From the NCBI GenBank assembly GCA_964386705.1, contig CAYLTY010000007.1, positions 11,238 through 75,237 on the forward strand: a stretch of 64,000 nucleotides of DNA, read 5' to 3'. Positions within the stretch are counted from its first letter, which is position 1. Each line of letters starts with the position of its first letter. A model generated the notes under the pieces. It searched no databases. It saw only the letters and a list, made by a program, of their open reading frames with translations, and was not told the DNA's origin. Made by a program: the position numbers and the translations under genes. Below, one piece after another: positions 28,001-43,000 of this stretch. The stretch is from AM-0621 sp964386705. Lineage in GTDB: Bacteria > Planctomycetota > Planctomycetia > Planctomycetales > Planctomycetaceae.

Positions 28001-31000
28001 CGACGCTCAGCGGTCTCCTGGCGTACCTCAACGAGCATTGGCTCGCTACGTTGCCGGTGCAGCCCGATGATCTGCTGACGATGAACCTTACGCCTGAAGG
28101 CTTTGAGTTCTCGTTCGACGTCACGCCGACGTTTGATCGTCAGGTCGGACTGGCGTTTGGCTCGTCGCTCGAAGAGTACGGCGTCAGCTTCGACAGCGAA
28201 GCCACCATCGACGTGCAGGTGCAGGCCGATATCGACATCGACTTCGCCATCGACTGGGTGAACTCGGACTTCGAGTTCAACATCAACAAGCTCGGAATGC
28301 AGGCCACGGCCAGCACCGACGACTTGTTGCTGAGTGCGACGATCGGCCCTGTGGAAGTCAGCATTGGTGACGAAGACGGTGAACGCGGCGACGTTGAACT
28401 CAGTCTCGGTGGTGCGATCTCGCTGGTGAACGGCGAGTTCAACTTCATCGCTGGCGAAAACAGCATTCACGCCGACCTGCCGATCTACGCCTCGCTGGCT
28501 GGCATCTCTGTGTCCGGTGACGCCGTGCCGATGGTGCGTATTGATGGCGCACTTACAGGTGCCGATGCCGGACTGAGCATCGAGACCGAGAACTTCGACA
28601 AGTTCTTCGACTTCAAGAGTCTCAGCGTGCTGCAAGTTATTCAGATGTTCCCGGACGTCAAAGAATTCCTGGCGGATCAGGTCGCGGGCTCTGAGAACTT
28701 CCTTACTCAGATTCCGTTCGTGAAAGCCGGACTGAACGAGATCCTGAAGTTCGCGGAAGCCTTTGATGAAAGCGTCTATTCCAAGATCGACTTCAATCGG
28801 CCCCGGGTCGATCTGCAAAGTGGCAGCAACGGAGCCACCACGGCTGGCCAGAAGACGTTCACGGCCACGGGTGCGGACTTCACGAACAGCCTGAAGGATC
28901 AATACGTCTCGTTGCTCAATGGCAACACCATCGTCAGCACGTTCCGCATTACGGGTGTGACGAACGGCACCACTCTGCAACTGGACAAGGCCCCGACGAC
29001 GACCGGAACCGGACTGCGCTACGTCGTTCATCAGAAGATCGAGAAGATCAAGAGTCTCCAGGAGCTGACTTTGGCCGTGAATCGCGCCGGCGTGCTGCCG
29101 GCGGGTGTGCAGATCACGTTCGATCCCGTGACGCAGATATTGAGCATTCCGATCGGTTTCAGCGCTGCTCTCGACCCGATTGAGGCGCCGCTGGATCTCG
29201 GTTTCGATCTCGGCGACGTTGCTTCATTGTCGACGACGGCGAAGGGTGTCATCAATGCCAACATTCGCGGTGGCCTGGCGCTCTATGTGGATCTCGATGG
29301 AACACCGGTGCTCGGCACGAGCGGCAGTGTAGCCAACGGTTCGAAGAATTTTACGTCTACGACAAACATCTTCACCGAAGCCATGATTGGCGGGACGCTG
29401 ACTATTGATGGCGAGCTGTTCGAGATCGAAGCCGTGGTGGATGCCAAGCACGCGACGCTGAACAAGGCGGCGCCGCGCAACCTCACGAACCTGGCGTTCC
29501 GAGCAAATGCGGGCTGGGAACTTGGTATTCAGGATGCCCACTTAACGGGCGACGTTTCGCTCGACGTCGAGAACTTCGAAGTGGCCGCTCAAGTCGGCTT
29601 CGTCGGATTGAAGGCAGGCGGAGCCGGTACCGGTTCGGGAGTGCATCTTGGTGCGACGGCGGGCATCTCGCTGGACCGCAATCCGAACGCGGTAACGCCC
29701 GGCGATCGGCGTTTCAGCTTCTCGCAGATCTTTGATGGTGATGCCGCTGATGCGCTGCAACTGGACTTCGAAGGCGATGCGTATGCACGGCTGAAAGGCC
29801 TGCGGCTGAATGCGGGCATTGGCAGTGATCTGCCCATCGCCCCGCAGGCGGAAGTGGCCATCTATGTGCAAGATCTGCTCAACTTCGGTTCGATCCATAC
29901 GGTTTATCAGAATCCCGCGCTGCCCTTTGTGCTGGAAGACGCGGTTGCGTCGCACACGGTTGCTCCGGATGAAGTTGTCATCGTGTTGCCGGATCTCGGC
30001 AAGGCCTTTGACTTCAGTGACATCAGCTTCCTCGACATCGTGCAGGGCGTGCGATCGGGTATTGAGTTCCTCGGCGATGCTCTGGAAAACGAAGCGTTCT
30101 ACAACGAACAATTGCCGGTGATTAACCGCTCGCTGGGCGAAGTCTTCTCGTTTGTCGATGACTTCGCGGCAAAGGTGGAGAGCATTGCCGAGAACCCCGC
30201 CAGTGCCATCCAGGATGTGGAATCCATCATCGAGAACGCGCTCGGCATCACCGACGACAATACGCTCGATCCGCAGGATCAAAAATTCTCGATGCGGCTG
30301 AATGGCACAACGCTGGATCTGCATATCAGCTTCGGTGCCATCTTCTCCGAGATGTACAATTTCAGTCTGGACCTGGGCACGTTGCTGCCCAATCTGCCGA
30401 CGATCGGCACGCTCAGCGATCTGCTCGGCGGCAGCGGTAACATCCAGCTCGAAGCCTTCGCCAACCTGTCCGTTGATGTTGGTATCAACTTTGGAGTTGG
30501 TGCGGGCCAAGAACCAGAAATCTTCCTGTACGACTACAACCCGACTCGCGACAAGCAGGTCACGGCGGCGGCCAATGCTTTTACCGGAGTTAACTGGGCG
30601 GCTGGCAGCAGCTCACTCAACAATGCCAAGTACCTGCTCATCAAAGACGAATTCGCCGCCGCTATTACTGCAGCCAAGGTAGGACAGCCGACCGGAAGCA
30701 AGGTGACCAAGATCCGTGCGGCGGTGGTGTCGTCAATTGATAACTCGGTCGGTGCGGGTGCCAATACCGACTCGGTGTACGGAGCCAATCAACTTCTGGG
30801 CCGCCGTCAAATGACGCTGCAATGGCTCGAAGCGAAGCTGAGCCGCGATCTGGGTGTGGAAGTCACGCTCTACACGGGTCGCCAGGTTCGTTCGGCAAAC
30901 GCAACCGCCGCCAGGGCGGTGGCGAGCTTCGAAGACGTCGATATGACGCTGCAAGTACCGGTCACCGCCGATAAGGCGCGCGGTACGAATCTCACGGTGG

Positions 31001-34000
31001 GGGCGCGAGTCGCTGGCACGAATCTCGAACTGGGATTCAGGGCCGGGCCAATCGCGGTCGGTGTCACGGGTGGCTATGCGGTGCTCGATGGTGACGGCAA
31101 AGTCGCCACGAAGGACTACGCGACCTTCACGGTGGCTCTGGATCAAAAGGCGAACACCGCTAACGATGATGGCAAATTCCATCTCGCCAGCGAATCCTTC
31201 GGCGACAATCTGCGATTCGATTTGACCGGAGCTTTCGACGTCAACCTGCCCGTGCGGATCGACTTGGCTGGTTTCTCGTACCAGTTGCAGGCTCCGTTGC
31301 GGTTGCAGACCAATCCCGTCTATGCCGGGCAAGGCATTCGCGAACTGTTCAACGAGTTGACGAACTCGCCCAACCGAGGTTCTCAGCCGGCGCTGGTCTA
31401 TTCGTACCCGGACATCGCGGCCGAGTTCGAAGCACTGGGTGGCAGCTTCTCGATTGTCAGTCTGATTAACGATCCCAGCATCGTGATTGACGGCATCGAC
31501 ACGGCGCTGGGGTCGATTGAAGACGTCTTCGGCAGCAACATGGCTTCCGACCTGCCGCTCATTGGTGACAAGCTCAAAGAGGCATCGACGTTCCTGGGCG
31601 GTCTGCGGACGGGCATTCTGTCTGATCTCCGCGAGAAGCTCAGCGGCGATGGCAAGCTGATCGAACTGGTGCAGGACTCGCTGTTTGACCTGTTTGGTCC
31701 CAACCACCTGGACATCCTGCGCGACAACAATGAAGACAACTCGATTACCAAAGAGGACGTTGTCATTGGCTGGTACGACAAAGACGGCAACCTGCTGGGC
31801 CGCTGGACCAAGGGCGGCGGCCTGCCCGCTGGTGAAGTCGATGCGATTCAATTCGACGTGGGGCTCGGTGGCCTCATCTACGGCGATGGTATTGATATTC
31901 CGCTCGACGTTGACCTGCCTGGCTTCGCGTTGAATGTCGACGGTGGCTTCGCGATCGAATTGGGCTGGGCGTTCGATTTCGGCTTCGGCCTGTCGGTCGC
32001 CGACGGCTTCTATCTCACGACGAACACCAACGAGGAAGATCCTGAGTTCTCTTTCACGATCGACGTGTTCCTCGACGTTTCACCGGAAGATCCGGGTGTG
32101 ACAACGGCGTTCGTGGGATCAGGCAAGCTGCTGTTCTTCAAAGCCACCATCGAAGATCAGGACCGCGATCCGAACGCTCCCGGTTTCCAGCCCAGCGGTG
32201 TCACCGGCGGCCTGACGATTGACTACACCGGCAACAGCGCCGGTCGCATGACCCTCAATCACATCCTGTCGCAACCACTCACCGAGATCTTCGATGTCAA
32301 CTTCGGCGTTGAAGCGGACGTGAAGCTCGGCCTGACGCTCGAACTGGACGGCGTGCAGGGGCTGCCGAAGGTGAAGGGTGACCTCGCCATCAACTGGGAA
32401 TGGGATATCCAGAACGGTGCCGGTACTCCGTCGATCGAACTACAGCGCTTCCGCGTCGATGTGGGCTCGTTCGTCAGCGACTTCCTGAAGCCGATCGCCC
32501 AACAGATTCAGACAGTCCTTGAGCCGTTCCGTCCAATCGTGAATGGCCTCACGGCGGAGATCCCGGGACTCGGAGTGATCATCCCTGATCCGAACCTGAT
32601 GGGGCTGATCAATCTGATCCTGAAGATGCAAGGCAAGAAGCCGATCAACTGGGCCTTCGTGTATGCCGCGAAAGACATGCTGGACCTGGTCGATCAAGTC
32701 AATGCGATGCTGGGCGAGAGCGGCGAGATCTATCTCGGAACTCTGGCAGGGCTCGGCACAAAGGCCGCGTCAGCGCGGCAGGCAACGGAATCTGAACTGA
32801 TGGCGTTGCCCGCTAATCTGCGCAATGGCCTGAGCCTCAACGGCCCGGCCGGTCTAGCGAATGGCCTGGGTGGGATCTCTGGCAAATCGAAAGGCGGCGT
32901 GAATGGTCCGGCAGGATCGTCAACTCCACGCTCCGGTTTCAAAGCCTTTGAGTACATCAAAGACATTGGCAACTGGATGAACCTGCTCACGGGCGGTGAT
33001 GCGACGCTCTTCACGTACGAGATGCCCCTGCTGGAATTCAAAGCTGACTTCAGCGTCCCGCTGATTCGTGTACCTATTGGACCAGTAGTGCTTGGCGTCG
33101 ATGCCTTTGGTGGCTTCCGCGCCGCTGTCGATCTGGCGTTTGGTTACGACACCTACGGCATTCGCAAGGCGATCGAGACCGGCAATCCGCTGTATGCGTT
33201 TGACGGCTTTTATGTCTCTGACTTCACGCTACCGCAGTTCCAGAACGGCAAGATCGTGCCGGGTACCGGCGGTCAGGAGAAGGATGAGTTCACGTTCAAC
33301 GCGACAATCGGTCTGGAGGCGAACGTCAGCCTGGCGATCGTCAAAGCCGGACTGCGGGCGGCGATTGAACTGGGCGTCGGTGCTGACCTGCAGGACATCG
33401 CCCGCTCGAAGCTCATCAAGGATAGAGACGGCAACGTCATCGACGTGCAATGGGTCAGCGATGGCAAGATTCGCGGCACCGAAATCGCCACGATGTTCGA
33501 GTACGAGAACGGTGGCTTCGCGAACTTGTTCAATCTGCACGCTGGAGCGGATCTCGTGGGCAGCGTGTTCGTCGATATCTTCGCGTTCTTCGGCTACGTG
33601 AACATCATCGACCTCGAACTCTTCCGCATTAACCTCTTCGAGTACGAGTACAACGCGCCGCGCGTGCAGCCATACCTGGCGCGACAAGTGGGTTCGACGC
33701 TTTATGTGAACGCGGGACCAACCGCCGGTGACCGGCGTTACTTCAACACGGAAGACGGCAATGAGACCTTCATCGTCACCGGTGCGAACGGTACCGTGAA
33801 TCTGGAGTATGACGAGTGGTATCAGACCTATACCGGAGTGACGAAGGTCGTCGCCGACATGGGTGCCGGCGATGACGTCTTCGATGCTTCTCGCTTGAAG
33901 AACGTCACGATCGATGTGCACGGCGGGGCCGGTGAAGACAAGCTGTTCGGGGGTAGTGCCGGGGGCACGTTAAGCGGTGGCGGGGGTGATGATCGTCTCA

Positions 34001-37000
34001 CTGGTAAGGATGGTCGCGATACTCTGATTGGCGGTACGGGCGAGGACCGTCTGATCGGCGGCGAGGGTGACGACCGGCTGGAAGGCAGCGAAGGCGTCGA
34101 CAACCTGAACGGCGGCGCTGGCATTGATACCTACGCCTTCTCCGGAGATTTCGGCGTTGACCGCTTCCAGGATCCAAGCGGCGATGTAGCGTTGGACTTC
34201 GGCGAGACGATTCAGAAGCTGACGGCGACTGTGGCTGCCCGTGGCATCGAATTCTACGACGCCAACGAGAACCGTATTCGAGTGCCCCGCGTGCCAGTGA
34301 CGAATATCCAGCTCGGCAAGAACGACGATACGTTGTTCATCGCCGACTTCCCCGAACGGTCCATCACGATCTCGGATAATGGTGGCAGCGACAGCTATCA
34401 GTTCAAGGCCGGTCGTGCTCAGTCCACGAAGGGCAAGGGCACGTTCACGATCACGGATAAAGCCGGTGCGTTTGACGAGATCAGCATTGAGCAGACCAAT
34501 TCCGGCACGCCGCTGGAACTCGGTTCGTTCGTCGTCCTGAATGGTCGCGAAGTCATCAACTACACAGCAGGCGTCGAACGACTGACGGTCATCGGCAAGG
34601 CCGCGCAGTATGATCATGACCACATTCTGGACTTCGGTGGCAAGGTCACCGTTAAGGCCGTCGGAAATGAAGCCGGCATTGATCTCAAGACGACTGGTCT
34701 GCGCATCATCGGCGACAAGTTCGAATCCGCGAACCGCATCAAAGCCGCGCACGTGATTCTGGAAACGCTGCGTGACCTCAACATCACTCAGCGCATCAAC
34801 GCCGGGAACGATGGCTACATTGACGCTCGCGTCTACTCGGACGGCGCCAACATTCGCCTAAAGAACGATCTCCTCGTATCCTCGGGCGACACCTTTAATA
34901 ACGAGGGTGCTGGTTGGGTCCGACTGACCGCACCGGATGGCTCGATTATCAATGACACCGGCGCATACATCCGTGCTTCAGGCAGCCATCTGATTGCCAA
35001 AGCCAAAAACGCGATTGGTACTACCGCCGCGCCAATTCTGACACTCGTGCGCAGCTTCAACGGCGTGACATCACTACATGGCAAGGGTGATATTGTCATC
35101 GAAGAAACCGATGACCTGAACCTGATTCAGCAGGGGCAGTTCACTCCGCAGGAGAATCATGGCTTTGTGATTCCGCAGCTCGCCGAAACTCCACAGTGGC
35201 TGGCAGATGCGACCTGGGACGACAAGCTCAGTAGCGATTGGCGTGATGAGATCGTGGACGGTCATGATCGCTTCGCCATCGCGAGCGGTAACGGCAATAT
35301 CGATGTCACGATTCGCGGCCGCGACGCATTACTGACTCACCAGACCGGACAGATCAACGCCCGGGCAGTGGGCTCGGACATCGTGGTGCGTGCCGACGAC
35401 ATGGACTTCACCAGCGGCGAGAACAAGATCATCGGCACTGGCGATCTGGTGTTGCGAGCTCGGCAAGGCGCGGTGGATTACTACCTGGGTTCGGCCGCTG
35501 AAACAGCGCCTGGTGACGATCTGAGCCTCTTGAGCCGCGATGGCACGTTCAATCTGTCCGTGCGCGACTTCGCGTCCATTGCCGATGACTTCACGATCGT
35601 CAGCGTTGGACATTCCGAAGCTGGCAAGCAGATGCGCATCGGCGATATCGAAGATGATCCGGTGATCAAGCTCGGTTTGATGCCACGCGACGTGAACGCC
35701 GCACTGCACAATCACACTCGGTTCGTCGCCGAGACCATGTACGTGCAGGGCGACGTGCAGGCTCCCGATGATCTGCTGGAACTAGTTGGCCACCGCATTC
35801 AGGTGAACTCGCAGAACTATCACGATCTGCTCGGCCTGCCAGACTCGCAACTCAGCGGTAAGACGGTGCAGATCACGGCGAAGGAACAACTCGTCGTGGT
35901 CGGCAAGATCGTGGGCCAGGACCGCGTTGATATCGACATCACGGAATCGAAAAACAAGCTGCCGTTCTTCTCGTTCACGAATGAAGTGGTGAGCTTGAAG
36001 TCGGATGTCGGCAGCCGCATTGAAACTCTGAATCCGGGCAGCGTGATCGACGTTGATGCGAATCGCAGCATCCAGATTGCGGGCGTGGTGGAAGTGCACG
36101 GAGCCAACTCGACGGCGGACCTTGATGCCCAAACGAAGATGACCGTGCTGGAAGGCGGGCTGATCGTCGGTCGTGATGCGAACGCGCTGTTGCGACTCAA
36201 CGCGGGCGATCTGGCGTCAGTGATGCCGGGCGGTGCAGTGACGGCCGGTGCGCGATTTGATGACGTCAACGGTCGACCCGTGGCAGTGCAAACGGCAGCG
36301 GGTGCGGATATCGAAATCAGTTCGCCGCACGAGCTCTTCATTGGCGGTACGGTCACGTCGTCGGACGGCATGAAGCTCAATTCAGGCACGCCGAAGTTCG
36401 ATCACTCCGACTACTTCAGCCAGATTGCGTCCGCATCACCGAATCATCCGTTGCTGCAGCAGAAGCAATACGGCGTATTGCTGACCGGCACGCTGACGAC
36501 GCTGGCTGCCGACAGCCAATTGACGCTGGCTTCCGATGCGGAAGTCATCATTCGCGGCAACATCAACGTACTGGGTAACAATTCGGATCTGTTGCTGCAG
36601 TCTGATAAGTTCGTCTACGTCGAAGGCTTCGTTGATGTTCGCGACAAGATCGCGATTGAAGGCGGTCGTTCGGGTGGCAGCAGCCCCCTGACGCCTTCGG
36701 CGTTGAACTCGAACGTCATCCCGCCACCTCCTCCATCGGCTGACAATTCACCGCCACCCGTGACACCGGTCACCGGCAGCAGCGTCTACGTTCATCCCAC
36801 GACGCGGATCATTTCGCGACAAGCGGCCAGCACGATCTCCATCGCTGGCGAGAAAGACGTCGACATTCTCGCGGCGATTGTCGCTGGTGGAACGATTGGC
36901 AGCAGCGGAGTGACCTTCGCTGGTGACGACTCGCGTATTGATGTGGTGGCTGGTGAGCAGGCTTTCCTCGATTCCGGCCTGCTGGCGTCGGGCGTTGTCA

Positions 37001-40000
37001 TTCTGACGGGTGGCACACCTGGCAGCGACGACGACTTCCTGCTGTCTGGCAATCGCTTGAGTGTGCTCGTCACGACGGCCGGTGGCATCACGTCCGGCGG
37101 CATGACAGCCGACAATTCTGGCGGCGGAGTACGCATCACCGGTCATGGCGACATCGAGTTGCTCGGCCATATCACCGCCGGTGGCAATGTTGCTCAGAGC
37201 TTTGATTCGAAAGGCAACTATCTCGGCGAGACCGTCACGTACTCGAACGAACCCGCGTCGCTGGTAGTAACGACCACGGGTCGCGCCTATGTCGGTGGTC
37301 ACACGAAGAATCAGGCTGGCCAAGTTGTCGAGACCGGTGGCATCCTGCGTGCGGCTCATCTGATGGACATTCACGGCACGACGCACACTTCGCAGAACGC
37401 GTTGCTGGTGCACGCCGCGAGTGAGATGAACGTCAACGATCCCAATGGCACGATTCGCATGACGTCCGGGCAGAATGCCTCCGTGCTGGGCCTGTTCGTC
37501 GCTGGCGGTGTCATCAATACCGTGAATGATGCCAGCGGTGCCTATCTCGGCCGAGTGCCGGTGTACTTCAACGGCGATTCGACGGTCGATCTGTTTGCTC
37601 AGGGCTCCATCGACATCGGCCAGGACATGGTTGCCGGCCGTTACCTCAACGTGACGACCGTTTCCGGTGCGCTGACCGTGCAAGGTTCAGGGCGTCTGCA
37701 GACCTTGCGGCCTAACAGCGAGATCAATCTGAACTCGGCGGGAGCGGTCAACATCCTGCCGCCCGGTCACCTCAATGAATTCGAAGCGCAAGGCTTCATG
37801 GTGACCTCCAATGGCAAGCTGACGCAGGATGTGACGCTGCACATCACGATCGACAAGGTCGACTTCGTCTACAGCGGCACGGCCAGGATCACTGTGGCTC
37901 AAGCGGCCAACAACACGGGTATTGCTGATCTCCAGGCGGACATTCAGGCCGCTCTGGAAGCGGGAAGCTACACGGTCATCAGCTCGAACAATGTCGCACA
38001 CCCAGTCGGCTCGACATTTACGCAACTGGCGGACGATCCGACAACGACGGGCATCGTCGACCCGGACATGCAGGTCAAACTGCGCAACGGCAAGTTCGTC
38101 TTCACGAGCCCTTATGCCTTTACCCTGGATGCCTCGACGCAGAATGGATCGCTTGTCGGTCTGACGTTCCCCAACAATGCGGCGCTGAATTCTTCTCGCC
38201 TCTATGCGATTGATGCGCCGCAAGCGGGATCGGTCGTGAATCTTGGTATCCCCGCCGCAAACGGTCAGCCTTCACCAACCGGCAAGCTGTCGATCGGCGG
38301 CAAGGTTCGCGGTTACTCAGCGATCAACCTCAACAGTGGCACTCCGGCGAGCGGTGTCGATATCGACCTCGGCCCAACTGGTGTGCTGGAAACGATTGAC
38401 GGTGATATCAAGTTCTCAGCAGGCAAGTACGGCGACATTCGTGGCAGCGTGATTGCACACGGCGTTGGCCGCGACGTCGTTCTCAATGCCACCGAGGCCA
38501 TTCGCCTGCGTGGCCGCGTGGAAGCCACCGACGACATCATCGTGTCGGCAGGCGCCACTGTGGTGCCGGGACAGACCAGCGTGCAGATCGATGGCACCAG
38601 TTCCTTCAGTTCCAGTACCGGCAAGATCCAGATTACCGGTTTGAACGATGTGCTGGTCGATGGCGTCATCTCCTCCAATGGCGGTGGTTTGCAGAAGATT
38701 GAACTGCGTTCTGAGCAAGGGACCCTGACCGTCGGCAAGACGTCGGGCCGGATTGAATCCGACGCGCCGATCTACCTCACCGGCAAGAACGTAGACGTGC
38801 AGGGCGTCGTTCGCAGCACGCGAGCACCGGCGGTGAATAGTTCAACGCCGACCTACACGATCACCATCGACGCGGATGACACCACGAAGATCAATGGCGA
38901 CCTGCAACTGACGGGTTCGATCCTGATCAACGGCGACAAGCGTGTTGAGATCTTCAACACGACAATGGCCGTGACGACTGCGGGGGAAGAAATTCGCATC
39001 ACCAGCGATGATGTCGTCTTTGGCAAAGTGGTCACAGATTCGAAGGGCAAGCGGACTCAGCAGGGCGCTGTTGTTGCGGCGAAGACCAAGCTCGATATCG
39101 AAGGCAAGAACTCCGTTGAAGTCGGCTCAGGCTCTATCCTGCTGACCTCTGATACTGGCAGTGAGATTGAGATCTCGGCTGACACGGTGACCGTAGCCGG
39201 TTCGCTGCTGGCGGGCGCCAACATCGTCAACAATGCAGTGGTCTGGAACGGACATGACGCGACGCTCGATATCGACGCAAAGAATTCCGTCGTCTTCGGC
39301 GGCATCGGCGTCGATGTTTCGGGCAAAGATCAGGTGGTCGGTGGCACGGCAAACGCGACGGGCAACATCGCCATTGACGTCGCGGGCGGTACGGAAGACG
39401 TAAGCGTCTCGGTGAACTCACGCAGCCGCATCTCGGTCGATCCCGATCGAGTCACCGGCGCCACACACGCTCATCAGTTGAATATCAATGCCAGCAACGA
39501 CGTGCATATCTTCGGCGTGGTTGAAGCGTTGCACCAGGATTCGACGCTGCGAATCGATACGGACGAGATGCTGCTAGTCGATGGTATTGTGCAGGCCGAT
39601 GCCGCGCTGACACTGATCGGAGACAATGATGAAACCGATGTCTCGTTGCTCGTCAGCGAAATCGTTCTGAAGACAGACAGCAAGGGCAATTTGCTGAACA
39701 GCAACGACCTGCCACTGGGTCCCAATGATGAACCGGTTCGATTGAGCGGCGGTTCGATTGGCACCTTGGCCGGAGGCACAATCACCATCACTGCAGCGGA
39801 AAAGGTTCTGCTGAGCGGCAACGTCGGACAGCCGCGTACTGAGAAGAATGCTGTGACCGTCGATAACTCGTCGGTCTCAATCACCGATGCCACCGATATT
39901 GTGATTTCGGGAAACGTGCAAGCGTTGGATCTGATCTCGATCCTCTCGGGCACGGTCACCGTCCTGCCGACGGGCGTCGTTCGCACGCGGGCGGTTGGTG

Positions 40001-43000
40001 GCGACATTGACGTCAGCGCCGAGCACATGATTTTGGTGACCGCGTCGCCCGATCGAACGGCTCTCGGCCTGATTCAAGGTGGAGATCGAGTTGCTTTGAG
40101 TTCCGCCATGTTGAACCTGGATGGTCAGATCAAAGACACGGACGCCAATGGTGAGATCCACATCACTGCGGCAGTTTCAGCCACATTCTTCAACGAAGTC
40201 ACCGCTCACAGCCTGTTGGATGTTCGAGCCACACGCGGGCTGGCGACAGGTAACGCGACACCGACTATTCAGATTATTGGCGGTCTACTGACTAGCGGAG
40301 ACGAAGCCAGCATCACGTCGGACGGAACCATTGAGGTGCAGGGTTCGACGATGGTCGACAACAACGCGACCCCGATTCTGCGACCCGTCATTTCGCAAGT
40401 AGCCCGTACGATTCAGGTCGTCACCGGCAGCCGTCAGGTCGCTGTCGGCACCATTCTGGTTCCCGAAGTCAGCTTCGTGACGACGACTGTCACCGAACAG
40501 GTCGGTACAGAAAGCGTCCGCGTCGGCAGTGAGTTCAACACGGCGGACGTAACGCTGACCCAAGACGGCTACTGGAACGGTACTACCAGGCGCGAGGTCT
40601 TCGTCGAGGGCATTGACTACCTGAATGCCAACGTCGACTGGTCCAAGTACTACGACGACAACGGCAACGTACAGACGCTGGGCAGTTTCACGGCGGCCAC
40701 CGGGAAGACAGATTTCACCGCGTTGAATGACATTCAGCGCGAAGCGGTGCTCGTCTATCTCAGTTACCGTCCGCTGTTCAATCTCTCGATGACTAATCTT
40801 GAGACACATAAGACGATCAACGGCATTCCGACGACTCAAGCCTGGCACCCGGCGTGGGAGAACAATTTCACCCTTGAGACAGTTGACACGACGTTCGAAT
40901 ACTCCGGAAGCAACGAACCGACGATTACGCAGCAGAAATACAACAATACGACAACGCTGCGGATGAATCTGGCGGGCTGGGCGGACAAGTACATTCGCAT
41001 GCCGGTAGGATCGGAAGCAGACATCCTGCGTGTTGTCAGCCAGGGCGAACCATCGGTCTTCCAGGAAGATATCGGCGAGTACCGCGATCACGCAGTGGTC
41101 AACTACGAGCAAGACAAGTCTGCGCTCGTGGGTCACTACGAATCGCGATCGATGTACGATCCATACTCAATCAGCGCAGACAGCAACGGCTACGTCTACT
41201 GGTACGAGTACATTTCCGACTTCGACAACAGCCCGGCACGCTGGCAGGTGGACTATCACTCGAACGGTACGCGCGAGTACTCGGTTCAGGATGGTCGCAC
41301 TGGAGGTTCGACGGTCAGCGAGTTCAACATTCCCGGCTGGGATAGCGCACAGACCCGCCAGACCGGTGACGACGTTAATGGTCGCAACTCCTACAGCAAG
41401 ACCGGCTATTTCAGCACGACGGCGTCAATTACGAACGTCGTCACCGACGATGTTCGAGGCTCGTACCACATCGGTGATACTCCGTTCGGCACGTACCACG
41501 ACACCTACTACTCCCTGGTGTCGTCGAGCGTCAACCACGACACCGCGATCGACAACTCCTACCAAAGCTGGGGCGGCATCGGCGTTCGGGACAACAGTCC
41601 GTCGTTGCGCCATCTGGCCTTCGTGCAGAACAGCCGCCAGCAAGGCGGCGTGGATGCTGTTGCCGCGGACAATCGCATCTGGTTAGGCAGCGTGAGGTTG
41701 GAGAATGTCGGTTTCCAATGGACGTATCGCCGCGAAGGCAGCCTCTACTACTACGTGCCTGGAGGCATGACTTACTCCAACTGGGCCAGCGGAGAACCCA
41801 ACAACGATGACGGCGACGAACACGGCATGGAGATGTACGCCAACGGTACGTGGAACGACCACAGCCGAGGGAACGGCAAGTATTATGTAATGCAGACGAA
41901 CTCGTACTGGGTCGGCGCAAACATCAACGAGAACTTCACCGACTATCACGCCAACTGGACGTCGACTTGGAATGATCTGGCTGACAAACGCCAGGTGCTG
42001 CAGTATCAACTTGTGACCAACGCTCACGACGTCTACGGCTTGCGACCCAAGTTCGAGACGAATCAGTTGGTTACCAAGGTCGTGCAGAACAAGTCCGTCA
42101 CGCAGTGGCAGACTCAGCCTATCACCGAAGATCAAGTTGTTATTACAACATCGCGCACTTTCGAGCAGGGAGATTCGGCACGACGCGGCATGTTCGGTGG
42201 TGATTCGGTTGCCGCCCTGAATGCGATCACGTTGACGGCTGATGATGACATCATCATCAATGGCGTCGTGCGCACGTCGGGAGCTGAGAGCACGCTGACT
42301 CTCGATGCGGGGCGCGACGTGCTGGTCGAAGGCATGGTGCCGGAAGGTGCTCCTGTAGGCACGTTGGCTGCCGTTGCTCAACTGCAGACCGAAGGCCGCA
42401 TCGACATCACTGCCGATCGTGACGTGAAGCTGTCTGAAGCCAGCAGCCTGGTCGCTGACTCCACCGGCGTTGCGGGCACAATCAGCGTCATTACGTTGAC
42501 CGCAGGTCGCAACGCAGAGCTGCATGGCACCGTGACTACGCTCGACAGCCTGACGATCTCCGCGAAGGACGACATCACGCTGGAAGGCTCGCTCACCGCT
42601 GCGAACTCCATCACGGCGACTGCGGGCACCGACGGAACAGGTAGCATTTATGGCGATATCACGACGGATATCACGTGCCTGGGCGGTCAGATCACGTTCA
42701 CGGCTGGTGCGACATCCGGCAACATCGACCTGGCGGACGCGACGATCGACACCGGTCGCAGCACCAGCAACATCACGCTGAATGCTCTGGCGGGTTATAT
42801 CCGTCACTCAGGCGGCTTGCTGACAGCAAAACGTATGAAAGCTCGCACCAAGGCGGGAGTCGTGTTGAACACCAATGTCGTCGAATACGACATCCAGAAT
42901 TCGACCTCGGGTGACATTGAACTCATCAACGAGACCGCTGTGACGCTCGTGGACACGCTGAGCAACAACACGGGGGACATCTGGTTGATGGCCTTCGGCG

